NCBI RefSeq assembly: GCF_016545825.1
Contig: NC_052621.1
Span: 38,206,687 to 38,270,686, forward strand
DNA length: 64,000 nucleotides
DNA from: Eucalyptus grandis
Lineage: Eukaryota; Streptophyta; Magnoliopsida; Myrtales; Myrtaceae
Direction of reading: 5' to 3'
The translations under genes and the position numbers were made by a program. Of this stretch, positions 33,090 to 44,359 are shown one piece after another. Numbering within the stretch: position 1 is the first letter of the stretch; the number at the start of each line of letters is the position of its first letter. Below the pieces are notes generated by a model. The model saw only the letters and a list, made by a program, of their open reading frames with translations. It was not told the DNA's origin and did no database searches.

Positions 33090-33304
33090 TAGACAAATTG
33101 AGGAATTACAGGGTTAATGAATCCCAAAACAGAGACTTAAAACAACATTGGCCAAAAATAAAAGTTCTAAACAACGAAATCGACCACGAAAGTAGATGTA
33201 AACGTCAAATCCTACAAATGAAAGCAGTCATCTTATTTTGCAATCAGCATTGTGCTGTTGAGAAGAGAAATTAGCAGGTCAGAAAATTTTTACTTTGCAC
33301 GAGA

Positions 33305-33320
33305 ATGCATGCATGCATGC
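33305..33320. repeat. (ATGC)n microsatellite
   Basis: Four ATGC units in tandem. Confidence 0.9.
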
Positions 33321-33423
33321 AGAATCATGTTGCGGATAAATCAGAAGGTAAGGAAATTCAGGGAAAAAAACTTTCAACAAACATAAATATATGTGAATAT
33401 CACATATGAGTCGTCTCATTTTC

Positions 33424-33756
33424 CTATGTTTCACATGCTGGAGATCGATGAATGAAATAAGGATTCGAACAAACATTATACTGGAAAGATCGAACATTTT
33501 GGCACTCTTCTGAATACTTAATTACCATTAGATACATATTAAGATGATTAGCCAATAAACAAAACAAACCTCTTTGTTTCCTCCTGACCGATTTCATCCT
33601 TTTCTCTCTTGATGATGATGAGCATGATATTCCATAATTCCTACATAGTAAAAATCGACGCATAAAGCTCGAGCATTTGCGCTTCAACCACCAGAACCCT
33701 TGTTTGAAAGAAGCCTTGAACTTGCCCTCAACCAAATAAAGCTTGTATCTGGCCAC
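33424..33756 (-). pseudogene. Possible C-terminal part of the RecQ pseudogene
   Basis: A 110-codon open frame rich in Arg, Lys, Ser and Cys (FLLCRNYGISCSSSSREKR) directly downstream of the helicase exon. It could be a RecQ C-terminal exon, but I recognise no domain motif. Its link to RecQ rests on position and strand only. Confidence 0.3.
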
Positions 33757-33850
33757 CCTCCTCTTCTCTGCTTCTCCGGGTCATTCCACCACGTTTATCG
33801 ACTTCTAAAATGTAAGAAATAGGCAAAGGCCAGAGTCCATTTCGACTTAC

Positions 33851-34160
33851 AACATCAGGTTTGTCTATTCCCATCCCAAAGGCAATGGTAGCACATACAA
33901 TTTGGACCTCTACAGTATGCAATTTCTTTTGAACAGTGACGAGCTACTAATCTAGCATGATAGTACACCATTTTTATACGGCACTTCTCATTCAAGTATT
34001 TTGCGACATCAACACATTCACTCTACGAAAAGCAATATACTATGCCATAAAAATCAGCAAAACAATTCTTTAGCAGCCCTCCAAGCTGCTTCAGTGGTTC
34101 CTAGGTCTTAGCTATGACCTCGTATTTTAGATCTAGTCTATCAAACCTTGGGTCCCCAAG
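33851..34160 (-). pseudogene. RecQ pseudogene exon: helicase C-terminal domain
   Basis: Reads RFDRLDLKYEVIAKT, then a stop, EPLKQLGGLLK, FYGIVYCFS, another stop, SECVDVAKYLNEKC and YYHARLVARH. After a one-base slip near 33950 it reads VQIVCATIAFGMGIDKPDV (motif V). The exon ends at a GTAAGT donor (33850). The two in-frame stops and one shift are fatal. Confidence 0.85.
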
Positions 34161-34303
34161 CTTTCACAAACTAGATCTAATATATGAGAACATGGGGAAC
34201 CCCAAGAGCTTTTAGGATATCCTACGATGGATGTATAATTCAATCAAAATAAACAGATTATTTCAACATAATCAGGAGGTTAAAATGTGAGTTTAGTACT
34301 CAC

Positions 34304-34352
34304 GAACTGACTGATTGGCAATTGCAGTTAAGGCCATCACTGAGACATACGA
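34304..34352 (-). pseudogene. RecQ pseudogene exon: motif III
   Basis: Minus-strand frame VSVMALTAIANQSVR matches the RecQ motif III segment (family MALTATAT). It is followed by a GTGAGT donor. Two conserved Thr positions have changed (TATAT to TAIAN). Confidence 0.75.
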
Positions 34353-34431
34353 AAAGTTCTACTTGAGACATCCCAGTCCCCTATAATCTAGATGAAAATC
34401 ATGTCCCCCTTGACTAATAATGACAACCACA

Positions 34432-34974
34432 AAAGTGACAATCAATGAGCTTTACTCGTTAATCAATCAAATGTACAAGAAAATCTCAAACCAGCAGCAC
34501 GTTCCTTTCATGTGATCAAACTGGCAGAGCAAATCTAGTTAAGACCTTGTAAGAAACACAATCAATGATCACATGGTTGAACCTTTGCCTTTCTCAAGTT
34601 GTTACCATAAAGTATAAGTGTTACTACAATAAACGGGGACACAAGAACCAGCTTAAGAGTATCATGCCAAACATAGATAGGAGATTGGATCCTTATCCAA
34701 GCTTATGCCGATTCCAATTACTCTGGGAAGTAATTTCCATTGGAGTTATTTAAGTTGTGCGCTCTTTACTCAATATAATGAAAGATGTGCCACTAAGTCT
34801 TCCCAAATGATGGAACCTAAATCTTTTCATCGAACAAGAAACACTGCATTCTGTTATATAGAAACTTTATAGAGTTCTTGGCTTCAGAAGGTCTAGTGTA
34901 ACACCGACAATTTAATTAGGCTAGAAACACAAAAAATGCAGAGAAGTTTGGAAAAAGATCTACGTTCCTTTCAT
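34432..34974. repeat. About 540-bp tandem repeat in RecQ intron, copy A
   Basis: Begins 'gacaaccac-aaagtgacaa-caatgagct' and contains 'gcaaatctagttaagacc' and 'aagaaacacaatcaatgatcac'. Copy B starts at 34975, is split by the Gypsy and resumes at 45841. Copy C starts near 46031. Confidence 0.8.
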
Positions 34975-35485
34975 GACAACCACGAAAGTGACAACCAATG
35001 AGCTCTTGTCCTCAATTAGGCAAATGTACAATAAAAGCTCAAACCAACAGCACATTCCTTGTGACATCTTGAAATTTGACCCCGTTTCGATAAAGTGAAA
35101 TGGGCATGTCGTCAACATGCCTATGGTCCTTTTTCTCTGAGCTGATCACTCACGAGTTAACTAACCTATTAGGTGAAGCCATTAAGGGATGTATCCGTGG
35201 TAAAATCCCTAAAAGCTACTCAATTGGTTGGATTGGACTAAAATCGCATTTGATTGATTCTAACCATGAAATTTAAATTGGTTTCGAATCGAATATTCGA
35301 GCGTCTCACAATTCATTTTTAGGATCCTGTCTCATCGTCCGTCAAATTATTGACAAGTCCGAAATTTCAATAAAGAAATTATCACAGGAAAAATTGAAGA
35401 CCAAAAGAAAATAGAAAGGGAAAGGGAAAGAAAAAAAAAAGAATAAGACTTATTTTATTTCTTTTTCTCTCTCTCCCTTTTCTCT

Positions 35486-35534
<49 letters not shown>

Positions 35535-35689
35535 CTCTCCTCTCCCCTCTCCTTCATGCGTAGCCAGCCCCCACCGACCGAATCCCCTTGCCAAATTCAA
35601 TTTGGCTTCTCTCTCTTTCTTTTTCACTTTGACTTTTCAAACCTCTTCTTCTCTCTCCTCTTTCTTCTCCCCAACCCCACGTGACCGAC

Positions 35690-36178
35690 TCCTTCTCTCT
35701 CTTTTCTCTCTTGTTCGTGCGAACCAGAATCCGAAGAAGACAGGATCGCGGCCACCGTTGTCTAGAGATTGAAGTAGCTCGCCATCGCCGCCGTTCCGCC
35801 CCCCGCGCCCGCGCCCGTGCCCACACATCCATCGAACACCACCGTGCGCCGCCTGCCCTCTCCACGCCCAGGCATCCTCCCCCGTCCGTCTCCAGCTCCT
35901 GTTCCGCCCCATCCAGCCACTGTGAGCAGCCAAGCAAGCCGCCGGAGCCACCGTGCGACCTCACCGGACCGCCACTTGCCTTACCAACCCTTCTCCGCCC
36001 CTAACCATCTCTGTTTTCCCCTATTTCGCAGCTGAACCAGCAAACCCATGAGTGGGTTTCCAGCCTGTTCGTGGGCCATTTTGGGCCGTTTCCGGGCCCC
36101 GAACCCGAGCCGTGCTTTGGGAAGTTTTGTTCCTCGCGCCGCCCCCGTTGGATTGATCCGATTTGCGTTCGATTCCGG
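35690..36178 (+). other. Gypsy LTR: GC-rich leader exon-like segment
   Basis: CpG-rich and Pro/Arg-coding by composition. It ends in CGATTCCG|GTGAGTAAT. The reading frame differs between the two LTRs, so I take it as an untranslated leader, not a protein. The diverged lone LTR at 50.5-53.1 kb has a segment of similar position and composition (51.75-52.5 kb, minus). Confidence 0.5.
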
Positions 36179-36846
36179 TGAGTAATCCCACTAATCTATG
36201 CTTAATTGGCTAATTATGCTTAGGGGTTGGTTAGATTTAATTAAGTGTACTTAGGTGGTTAGATTAGAGTAGATTAGTGATTATTAGACAATTGTGATGC
36301 ATGTTAGACATTTTGAATGTGTATTTAGCAAGTAGACGTGGTCTACTATTTATTGGAAGTGTCTCGGGATTTTTCCCGACCCTTAGTGGGCTTCAATTAG
36401 GCTTTTCGGGCCCAAGTGGAATTTTAAGTATTTAAATATTAATTTGGAATTAAATTAAATAATTATTTATTTTCCGAAAATTCAACTGGGATAGCCCGTG
36501 ACCAGAATTTTATGCTGGTGATTGTAGTGAAGTCCGTTTATTTAATTGGGCTTTATTTTGTGCTAAATTGAATTTTTAATATTTATTAATTAATTTTCGA
36601 AATTAATTATTTTTCGGAAATTAAGATTTTGATGGCCGACGACCGAAATCTCGTGCTGATCATCGTGGTGCAATCTGTTTATTTAATTGAGCTTTAATCT
36701 GTAAGGAATTGATTTAATTATGAATTTTTAGGAGTTATTCATATTTACTTGATTGTTAATTATTTGATTGAGAAATCATTGGGTATTGGTTATCTCCTGA
36801 AAGGAAAAACGTGGGCTCGGTGAATTGGAATATTACCTGGAGAATG

Positions 36847-37216
36847 CACGTGAATTCAGTGATTGAATATGTCATCTTGGCGAAGAGGTCGCCTAAGAGA
36901 ATGCACGTGGCTTGGAGACTCGTATGTCATCCTGGAGAATGCACGTGGCTCGGTGATAGAGTTTGGCATCTAAAAGGGCACGTGGCTCAGTAAATTGATG
37001 CATCACTTTGGTGAGTTAGCACCTAAGATAAGGCACGTGGGCCCGGGCATCGTAAAAAGGACACGTGGCTCGGTGATCTGATGCGTCACCTTGGCGAACT
37101 AGTGCCTTAGAGAATACACGTGGGTCTGGTATTTGAGAATGATATCTAAAAGGGCACGTGGCTCGGTGACTTGATGTACCACCTTGGCGAAGAGGTCGCC
37201 TTAGAGAATGCACGTG
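36847..37216 (+). promoter_or_regulatory. Gypsy 5' LTR: tandem G-box array
   Basis: Nine CACGTG palindromes in 370 bp, most in the context 'gcacgtggctcgg' or 'gcacgtgggcc', alternating with 'gagaatg' and 'ttggcgaa-aggtcgcc' spacers. CACGTG is the plant bHLH/bZIP G-box. The array sits between the leader donor and the microexon, so it would be intronic in a spliced LTR transcript. Confidence 0.75.
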
Positions 37217-37327
37217 GCCTAGCTTTTAGATACTCCTCCGTGGAGAATGATTTGAGTGACATGTAATCGACCGGTTCAATTTGTTTGGAGTAAATGGGTG
37301 CCTATTGTGAATTATACTGACTTGCAG

Positions 37328-37345
37328 GTGGAATCTGAGGCCAAG
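37328..37345 (+). other. Gypsy 5' LTR: 18-bp microexon-like segment
   Basis: Bounded by a GACTTGCAG acceptor and an AAG|GTAAGTC donor. Both are kept in the 3' LTR and, with changes, in the related lone LTR at 50.5-53.1 kb. Confidence 0.45.
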
Positions 37346-37475
37346 GTAAGTCATCTGCCCTGTGCGTGTTTAGGCAGCCTATAGTATAATGGTTTACTAA
37401 TCGGGCCTTAGTGGGGTAGAATTCACTGAGACGTAGTCTCATCCCAATTTGGGGAAATCATTTTAGGCCCTTAGA

Positions 37476-37965
37476 ATGGCAGGACCTCCACCTCCTCATT
37501 GTCATATGTATTACGGTGTCCCAGAACATATTTTCGAATTTGAGACCCATTTCCACGTCCATCCTCACCCAGAAGGATTAGTATACGTATTAGTTCAGTC
37601 AACCATCTGGGTTAATGTGGGGGAGGAAGACCAGAGGCCCCACAGGTATCGGTCTTGGTACCGTGATTATTTTGATGGACGCAGAGAAGGTCCTATCCCG
37701 GAAGAGGGCGTCCCTTTTGACGTGATGAAAAAGGCATTCGGAGAGGGAATAGCCGATCGAGTAGATGGGTCAGAAGTGGATGCAAGGGACCCACAGCAGG
37801 AGGTGGAAGCTGGAGGAGGACGAAGACTGGGGAGCAACTGAAGAGATGCCTAAAGATGAGCCGGTGTCTAAAGCCGAGGACGAATCTGAAGAAGAGAATG
37901 ATCTGAATGAAGAGGAGTCAGAGCAGGATCAAGATGATCTTGATTATGACGTAGATGAGGATTGA
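37476..37965 (+). pseudogene. ORF inside Gypsy 5' LTR (frameshifted copy)
   Basis: Starts two bases after a TTAG acceptor-like site with MAGPPPP. It encodes a His-rich segment (FETHFHVHPHPEGL), then a Trp/Tyr/Arg-rich stretch (RSWYRDYFDGRREGPIP) and an acidic tail rich in Glu and Asp (EENDLNEEESEQDQDD). A 2-bp deletion near 37805 (relative to the 3' LTR) separates the body from the acidic tail, which continues in another frame to 37965. Intact length would be about 160 codons. I recognise no domain. It could be a captured host exon or an element accessory protein. Confidence 0.6.
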
Positions 37966-38269
37966 AATCCCATCTCTTGGTGAACCCTTGTATATGTGTA
38001 GATACAGTGAGACCTTGAGGTTGTGAATAGTTTGTGAAGTGCTCTATCTAATATCATGTATAAAGGTTTGGTTATAGATTTCAATATGAAAAATATGGCC
38101 TACTTTTCTATCACATTGTTTTATTGTCTGGGGATTTATAACTGCTTCCGCATGTGCTTAATCAATGAGAGGGTCGGCGATAGATAGTCCTGAGATATCA
38201 CATTTTAAAATAGACCAATTAGAATGATGTGTGCGTGCCCAAGGATCGGGCCATGACATCCCCTTTTTG

Positions 38270-38280
38270 TGGTATCAGAG
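38270..38280 (+). promoter_or_regulatory. Gypsy primer-binding site
   Basis: TGGTATCAGAG, complementary to the 3' end of initiator Met tRNA, 11 bases after the 5' LTR. Confidence 0.85.
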
Positions 38281-38463
38281 TGAAGTTCAAGATTGGAGTG
38301 ATAAGGAGCATTGGCCATGGGATAGTTAGTAGGAAAGGCCTTTAAATTCATGCTGGTGCATGTCTATGTTAGTTGAATGCTAGAATTGTTTGTTGTGTGT
38401 GGATCGCTCACCTTCTAATCCAGTGTGGGTTTGGAAGACGGGTTTTAGTGTAAAGACTGAACC

Positions 38464-39330
38464 ATGAGCAAGCAGGAGCTGAGAACTCCTAGTAAGAGGA
38501 CAATGTCCTCTGTGACTCGGGATAAAGCACTAACAAAGGTCGGTACCCGAGGTGGTTATGGCAGAGTGTCAGCTTTGGCCAGCTCGAGTGTAAGAGTACC
38601 ACTGCAGGTTGGTACTAGTGTAGTAGCGTCGAATGATCCTAAGTTCGATAGGATCGTTTTGATGCTAGTGTTCCTTGGGAACTAGATGAGCCAGGAGGCT
38701 TAGGATCGAACCGCCGTTAGTGTTGCAACCGCCATTGTTGCCGTACTTGCTAAGGTCCAGAGTGGAGATGTGATCCGGGAGCGAGTCATTGCATTCGAGC
38801 CGAGGTATAAATCCAATTCAGGCATAAATGGAAAGCGGTAAGGGAAAAGACCGAGGTCGAGAGAAAAGTATTCTATTCCACTCACGAGGAAGGGTGGGGT
38901 GGTCAAGCCAGCACCGAGTCTAATAGATCAGGTTGTTCTGAACGTGATAATGGAGATCGGTCTTATGTTTTTCCTAGGACACGAAATTGTTTGAAGTATA
39001 GCCAACAGGGATATCTAGTCGGGAGTGGTCCTAGCAAACTGATGGGGCAACCAGAAAGAGTGTGTGCTGTCACTTGGTAGGAGATAGAAGACTCACCTGA
39101 TAGGTGTCGGAATTGTAGAAGGAAGCATGGATAAATCCAGTGTTCAAGTATGACTAGAACATGTTGTGATGATGACCAGCGTGGCCATCAGGTGAAGTAT
39201 TGCTAGTGGAAGTCTAAGGTAGCATAGACATTGCTACTGCGGCCAGAACGCCACTAGGATGGCAAAAGGAATGAGAGTAGAACTGACCTTGCACCGATCA
39301 GAGAAAGAATGTGTTGGAGGTGATTTTATC
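38464..39330 (+). pseudogene. Gypsy gag remnant
   Basis: An opening frame (MSKQELRTPSKR..., 38464-38685) is followed by sequence that is stop-rich in all frames. Near 39110-39215 Cys/His spacings such as CRNCRRKHG suggest a ruined zinc knuckle. Identity is inferred mainly from position between PBS and RT. Confidence 0.5.
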
Positions 39331-39849
39331 AGAGTAACGTAGCAGAGTTTTGTGCTGAGTTGGTAGAGCTTAAATTGTTGAAGTAAAAGTGATAGAGAGG
39401 GAAAATCACTAGCAATAGTTGTGCTTGATTAGTTGCTGAGGTGTGAATTTGATGCCACATGAATAGTGTGGGCTTATGAAGCATCTTGTGATAATGAATC
39501 ATGGTCATGGAGTAATCCAGTTAGTCTATTAACATGTGAAAGTGTCGAGGTTATTGGAAGTCGAAAAGAATCTTCGATTTCATTAATCTCGTTGGCTGAA
39601 GGCAACTTGTTTGTTAGATGGAGGTTGCCAGGGTTGCTTGGCGATTGTCTTGGGTAGGATAGATTGGAGAACTAGAGATGGAGGACATCTCAGTGGTCTA
39701 CGAATTTCTAGATGTGTTGTCACAAGAACTGCCAGATCGTCGCCAGAGAAAGAGATAGAAAGTGCGATTGAGCTAGCACCCGAGGATAGAGCCACTCTCG
39801 AAGGCTTCTTACTAGCCGTTGTTGTCTGAATTGGTAGAATTGAAGATGC

Positions 39850-40560
39850 ACAAATGTGAAGATTGATGAATGAGGAATTCACGCATATCAATGCATCACT
39901 TTGGGGAAACATCAGTTTTGTTTGTGAGAAAAAGAAAGATGGTTTGTTGCGAGTATGCATCAACCATCGTCAACTCAATTAGGTGACGATCAAGGACAAG
40001 TGTCCATTGTAAAAGATCAACGAACTAGGTGACCCGACATCAAGAGTGTCGATGTTTTCAATGATCAACTGGAGAACAAGATGTCGTCGCTTATGAACCA
40101 GGAAGGAGGTTGTACGAAAGACAGGTTGTTCGTACTCGATATAGTCTTTACGAGAGTATTGTAAGATCGTTTGGCCTGGTGAACACTCAAGTTGCTGTTA
40201 TGGATTCGACAAACAGAGTGTTCAAGGAATATCTGAATCAGTTTGTGATCGTGTTCATTGATGACATCTTAGTCTATTCGAGAAGTGATGAAGAGCATGA
40301 GAATCATCTGAGAATAGTACTCCAGACCTTAAGAACTCATCAACTGTATGCTAAGTTTAGCAAATGCGAGTTTTGACTGACTCGTGTTGCGTTCTTAGGT
40401 CATGTGATTTCCGGAAAAGGAATCTCTGTCGACCCAAGCAAGATAAAAGCCGTGATCAAGTAGTCGAGACCGACAATAGTGACAGAGATCGAAGTTTTCT
40501 AGGGTTAGCGGTTATTACAGACGGTTTGTGGAAAGGTTCTCATCGATAGCGTCGCCTTTG
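39850..40560 (+). pseudogene. Gypsy reverse transcriptase remnant
   Basis: The start of the RT is readable around 39890-40010 (SVLFVRKKKDGLLRVCI, RQLN-type motif). The middle is scrambled (40030-40200), then [19 protein letters not shown] (about 40240-40295) carries the catalytic DD pair, followed by [10 protein letters not shown]. Several stops are present, and the fingers/palm section is partly lost. Confidence 0.85.
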
Positions 40561-40589
40561 ACAAAGTTCCTAAAGAAAGAAGAGAAAAG

Positions 40590-41060
40590 CTTACTATCGC
40601 ACTTGTTCTGACGATTCCATCTGATTATGGAGGATTCGAGATCTATAGTGATGCGTCATTCGGGGATTGGGTTGCATGCTGATGCAACATGACAGAGTTG
40701 TTGCATACATTTCCTGGTAGTTGAAACCTCATGAATTGAATTATCCGACGCATGACTTGGAACTTGCAGCCATCATATTTGCGTTGAAGATTTGGAGGCA
40801 CTACTTATAAGGATAAAAGTTTCAGATTTTCACAGACCATCAGAGTCTCAAGTATTGGTTCTCTTAGAAAGAGTTGAACATGAGACAGCGCCGATGGATG
40901 GAATTGCTGAAGGATTATGACTGTGACATTCTATATCACCCGGGAAAGGCGAACAAGGTTGTCGATGCATTGAGTCGGAAGTCTTCAATAGCACAAATCT
41001 GGGTTAAGGAATGGAACTTAATCGAGAGAGCTCGGGATTCGGAATTCAAATTTGAGGTAG
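40590..41060 (+). pseudogene. Gypsy RNase H remnant
   Basis: Shifted fragments of the RNase H domain (IYSDASF near 40640; LAAIIFALKIWRHYL near 40780) lead into the clear frame MRQRRWMELLKDYDCDILYHPGKANKVVDALSRK (40892 onward; family signature HPGKANVVADALSR). Stops at about 40805 and 40864 break it. Confidence 0.8.
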
Positions 41061-42170
41061 GCCACCTCTCGAGTCTTATGGCCACCCTCAGAATTGAGCC
41101 AGATGTCCAGGTCAGAATCAAAGAACTCCAACCGACAGATCCAAATGTACAGAGAATTCTTCAAGAGGATACCGATAAAAGAAAGGCTGATTTTCAAGTT
41201 TCAGATGACGGGGTACTGAGGCTTCGTGGACGTTTGGTTGTACCTGATGATGAAGAGCTTAGAGAAGAAATTTTATCTGAAGCACATCGTAGCAGTTATA
41301 GCATTCATCTTGGAAGCACTAAGATGTATCAGAATCTGCGTCAACACTACTGGTGGTTAGGTAGGAAGGTGAACATTACCAAGCATGTCGCCAAGTGTTT
41401 GATTTGTTAGCAAGTAAAAGCCCAGCATTGCAAGCCGGGAGGACTTCTGCAATCTCTTGCGATCCCAGAGTGGAAATGGGAGCATATCACGATGGACTTC
41501 GTGATTGGACTACCAAGGAGTCAAACGGGGAATGATTCGATTTGGGTAGTAGTCGACAGGCTAACAAAGTCAGCTCACTTCATTGCGGTTCGAAAGGACC
41601 TGAGTCTTGATAGGCACGCAGACCTGTATGTGCGTCAAGTGGTTCAAATGCATGGAGTGCCGGTTACAATAACATCTGATAGAGACCCGAGGTTTACTGC
41701 TGCTTTTCGGAAGAGCTTGCAGAGTACTTTAGGTACAAAGTTTCAGTACAGTACGGCATATAATCCTTAGACATGACCAGTCTGAAAGGACAATTCAGAC
41801 TCTTGAAGACATGCTAAGAGCGTGTGTAATAGACTTCAAAGGAAGCTGAGAAGATCAGCTTCATCTGGTGGAATTTGCCTACAACAACAGTTATCAGCAG
41901 AGCATCAAGATGGCTCCTTTTGAAGCATTGTATGGCAAAGTGTGCAGAACTCCGGTATGTTGGGATGAAGTCGGAGAAAGGAAGATAACAGGCTCAGAGT
42001 TAGTTCAGCAATTAATAGATGCCGTGACAGTAATCAGAGATAGATTAAAGACAGCGCAGAGTAGGCAGAAAAGTCATGCAGGTAAGCATCGAAGGTCTTT
42101 GGAATTCCAAGTTGGTGATCACGTTTTTTCTAAAAGTGTCACCAATGAGAGGAACTTCGCGCTTTGGTAA
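41061..42170 (+). pseudogene. Gypsy integrase
   Basis: The H2C2 zinc region (HLGSTKMYQNLRQHYWW, KHVAKCLIC) has a TAG right after CLIC at 41408. The core WEHITMDFVIGLPRS, VVVDRLTKSAHF and ITSDRDPRFT supplies two catalytic Asp. A stop at about 41770 and a slip precede the Glu region. AYNNSYQQSIKMAPFEALYG follows in frame 41868-42170. Dead, but easily recognised. Confidence 0.9.
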
Positions 42171-42540
42171 GAAAGGCAAGCTAAGTCCGAGGTACGTAGG
42201 TCCGTTTGAGATTCTTGAAAGAATCGGAAACCTAGCGTATCGTCTTGCGTTGCCGCCAAGATTGGCGCAAGTGCATGACGTCTTTCACGTGTCGATGTTA
42301 AGGAAGTACGAGCCTGACCCAACCCACGTACTCAATTTCAAGGAATTGAATGTGGATGACCGTGTGTTATACGTTGAAAGCCCGGTTCAGATTGTCGATA
42401 GTAAAGAGCAAGTTCTGCGTACAAAGACCATGCCGTTGATCAAAGTGGTCTGGCAACACCACGACACTGAAGGAACAACTTGGGAGACTGAAGAGTTGAT
42501 GAGACAATTGTACCCCCGCCTTTATGATCAAAGTGTATAA
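42171..42540 (+). pseudogene. Gypsy integrase C-terminus with chromodomain-like tail
   Basis: The frame 42076-42540 reads KLSPRYVGPFEILERIGNLAYRLALP and VFHVSMLRKY (GPY/F module). It ends in IKVVWQHHDTEGTTWETEELM, the shortened chromodomain form of Tekay-type chromoviruses, which guides integration to heterochromatin. The tail itself is open to TAA 42540. Confidence 0.85.
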
Positions 42541-42570
42541 TGGTTTAAATTTCGAGGACGAAATTTTTAT

Positions 42571-42584
42571 AAGAGGGGAAGAGT
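42571..42584 (+). promoter_or_regulatory. Gypsy polypurine tract
   Basis: AAGAGGGGAAGAG, directly upstream of the 3' LTR, primes plus-strand DNA. Confidence 0.8.
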
Positions 42585-44359
42585 TGTGACATCCTGAAAT
42601 TCGACCCTGTTTCGATAAAGTGAAATGGGCATGTCATCAACGTGCCTATGGTCTTTTTTCTCTGAGCTAATCACTCACGAGTTAACTAACCTATTGGGTG
42701 AAGTCGTTAAGGGATGTATCCGCGGTAAAATCCCTAAAAGCTACTCAATTGGTTGGATTGGACTAAAATCGCGTTTGATTGATTCTAACCATGAAATTTA
42801 AATTGGTTTCGGGAATCGAATATTCGAGCGACTCACAATTCATTTTTAGGATCCTGTCTCATGGTTTGTCAAATTATTGACAAGTCCGAAATTTCAATAA
42901 AGAAATTATCACAGGAAAAATTGAAGACTAAAAGAAAATAGAAAGGGAAAGGGAAAGAGAAAAGAAAAATAAGAATAAGACTTATTTTATTTCTTTTCTC
43001 TCTTTCTCTCTCTCTCTCTCTCCTCTCCCCTCTCCTTCATGCGTAGCCAGCCCCCACCGACCGAATCCCCTTGCCAAATTCAATTTGGCTTCTCTCTCTT
43101 TCTTTTCACGACTTTTCAAACCTCTTCTTCTTTCTCACTTATCTCTTCTTCTCTCTCCTCTTTCTTCTCCCCCAACCCCATGTGACCAACTCCTTCTCTC
43201 TCTTTTCTCTCTTGTTCGTGTGAACCAGAAACCAAAGAAGACGAAGCGGTGGCCACCGTTGTCTGGAGATTGAAGTAACTCGCCGTCGCCGCCGCTCCAC
43301 CGCCCGCGCCCGCGCCCGCACGTCCACCGAATGCCACCGTGTGCCGCCTGCCCCCTCCACGCCCAAGCGTCCTCCCCCGTGCGTCTCCAGCCCCTGTTCC
43401 ACCCCACCCAGCCACCGTGAGCGGCCGAGCAAGCTGCCGGAGCCACCGTGCGACCTCACTGGACCGCCACTTGCCTTCCCGACGCTTCTCCGCCCCTAAC
43501 CATCTCTGTTTTCCCCTGTTTCGCAGCCGAACCAGCAAACCCACGAGTGGGTTTCCAGCCGGTTCATGGGCCGTTTTGGGCCGTTTCCGGGCCCCAAACC
43601 CGAGCCGTGCTTTGGGAAGTTTTGTTCCTCACGTCGCCCCCGTCGGATTGATCCGATTTGCGCGCGATTCCGGTGAGTAATCTCACTAATCCCTACTTAG
43701 TTGGCTAATTATGCTTAGGGGTTGGTTAGATTTAGTTAAGTGCACTTAGGTGGTTAGATTAGAGTAGATTAGTGATTATTAGACAATTGTGATGCATGTT
43801 ATACATTTTGAATGTGTATTTAGCAAGTAGACGTGGTCTACTATTTATTGGAAGTGTCTTGGGATTTTTCCCGACCCTTAGTGGGCTTCAATTAGGCTTT
43901 TTGGGCCTAAGTGGAATTTTTAGTATTTAAATATTAATTTTCGGAATTAAATTAAATAATTATTTATTTTCCGAAAATTCAACTGGGATAGCCCGCGACC
44001 AGAATTTTATGCTGGTGACCGTAGTGAAGTCCGTTTATTTAATTGGGCTTTAATTTGTGCTAAATTGAATTTTTAATATTTATTGATTAATTTTTGAAAT
44101 TAATTAATTATTTATTTATTTATTTTTCGGAAATTAAGATTTTGATGGCCAACGACCGAAATCTCATGCTGATCGTTGTGGCACAATCCGTTTATTTAAT
44201 TCAGCTTTAATATGTATGGAATTGATTTAATTATGAATTTTTAGGAGTTATTCATATTTACTTGATTGTTAATTATTTGATTGAGAAATCGTTGGGTATT
44301 GGTTATCACCTGAAAGGAAAAACATGGGCTCGGTGAATTGGAATATCACCTGGAGAATG

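Larger units (their letters stand above)
35060..38258 (+). repeat. Gypsy 5' LTR (3.2 kb)
   Basis: 3199 bp. In order: AT-rich start, pyrimidine tract (35457-35550), GC-rich leader-like segment (35.7-36.18 kb) ending in a GTGAGT donor, AT-rich stretch, G-box tandem array (36847-37216), 18-bp microexon-like segment, and an ORF (37476-37965). The 3' LTR has the same layout. Confidence 0.95.

Noticed and set aside
35382..35627. Minus-strand frame rich in Arg-Glu repeats
   Set aside because: Translation of a (CT)n tract; not a protein.
35690..36004. Pro/Arg/Ser-rich frame in the LTR leader as a real protein
   Set aside because: The corresponding 3' LTR segment is open in a different frame, so coding is unlikely; treated as leader.
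36811..37213. Regular repeats with spacers, superficially CRISPR-like
   Set aside because: The genome is plant, the units are degenerate and of variable length, and the block is part of an LTR present twice. It is a tandem repeat.
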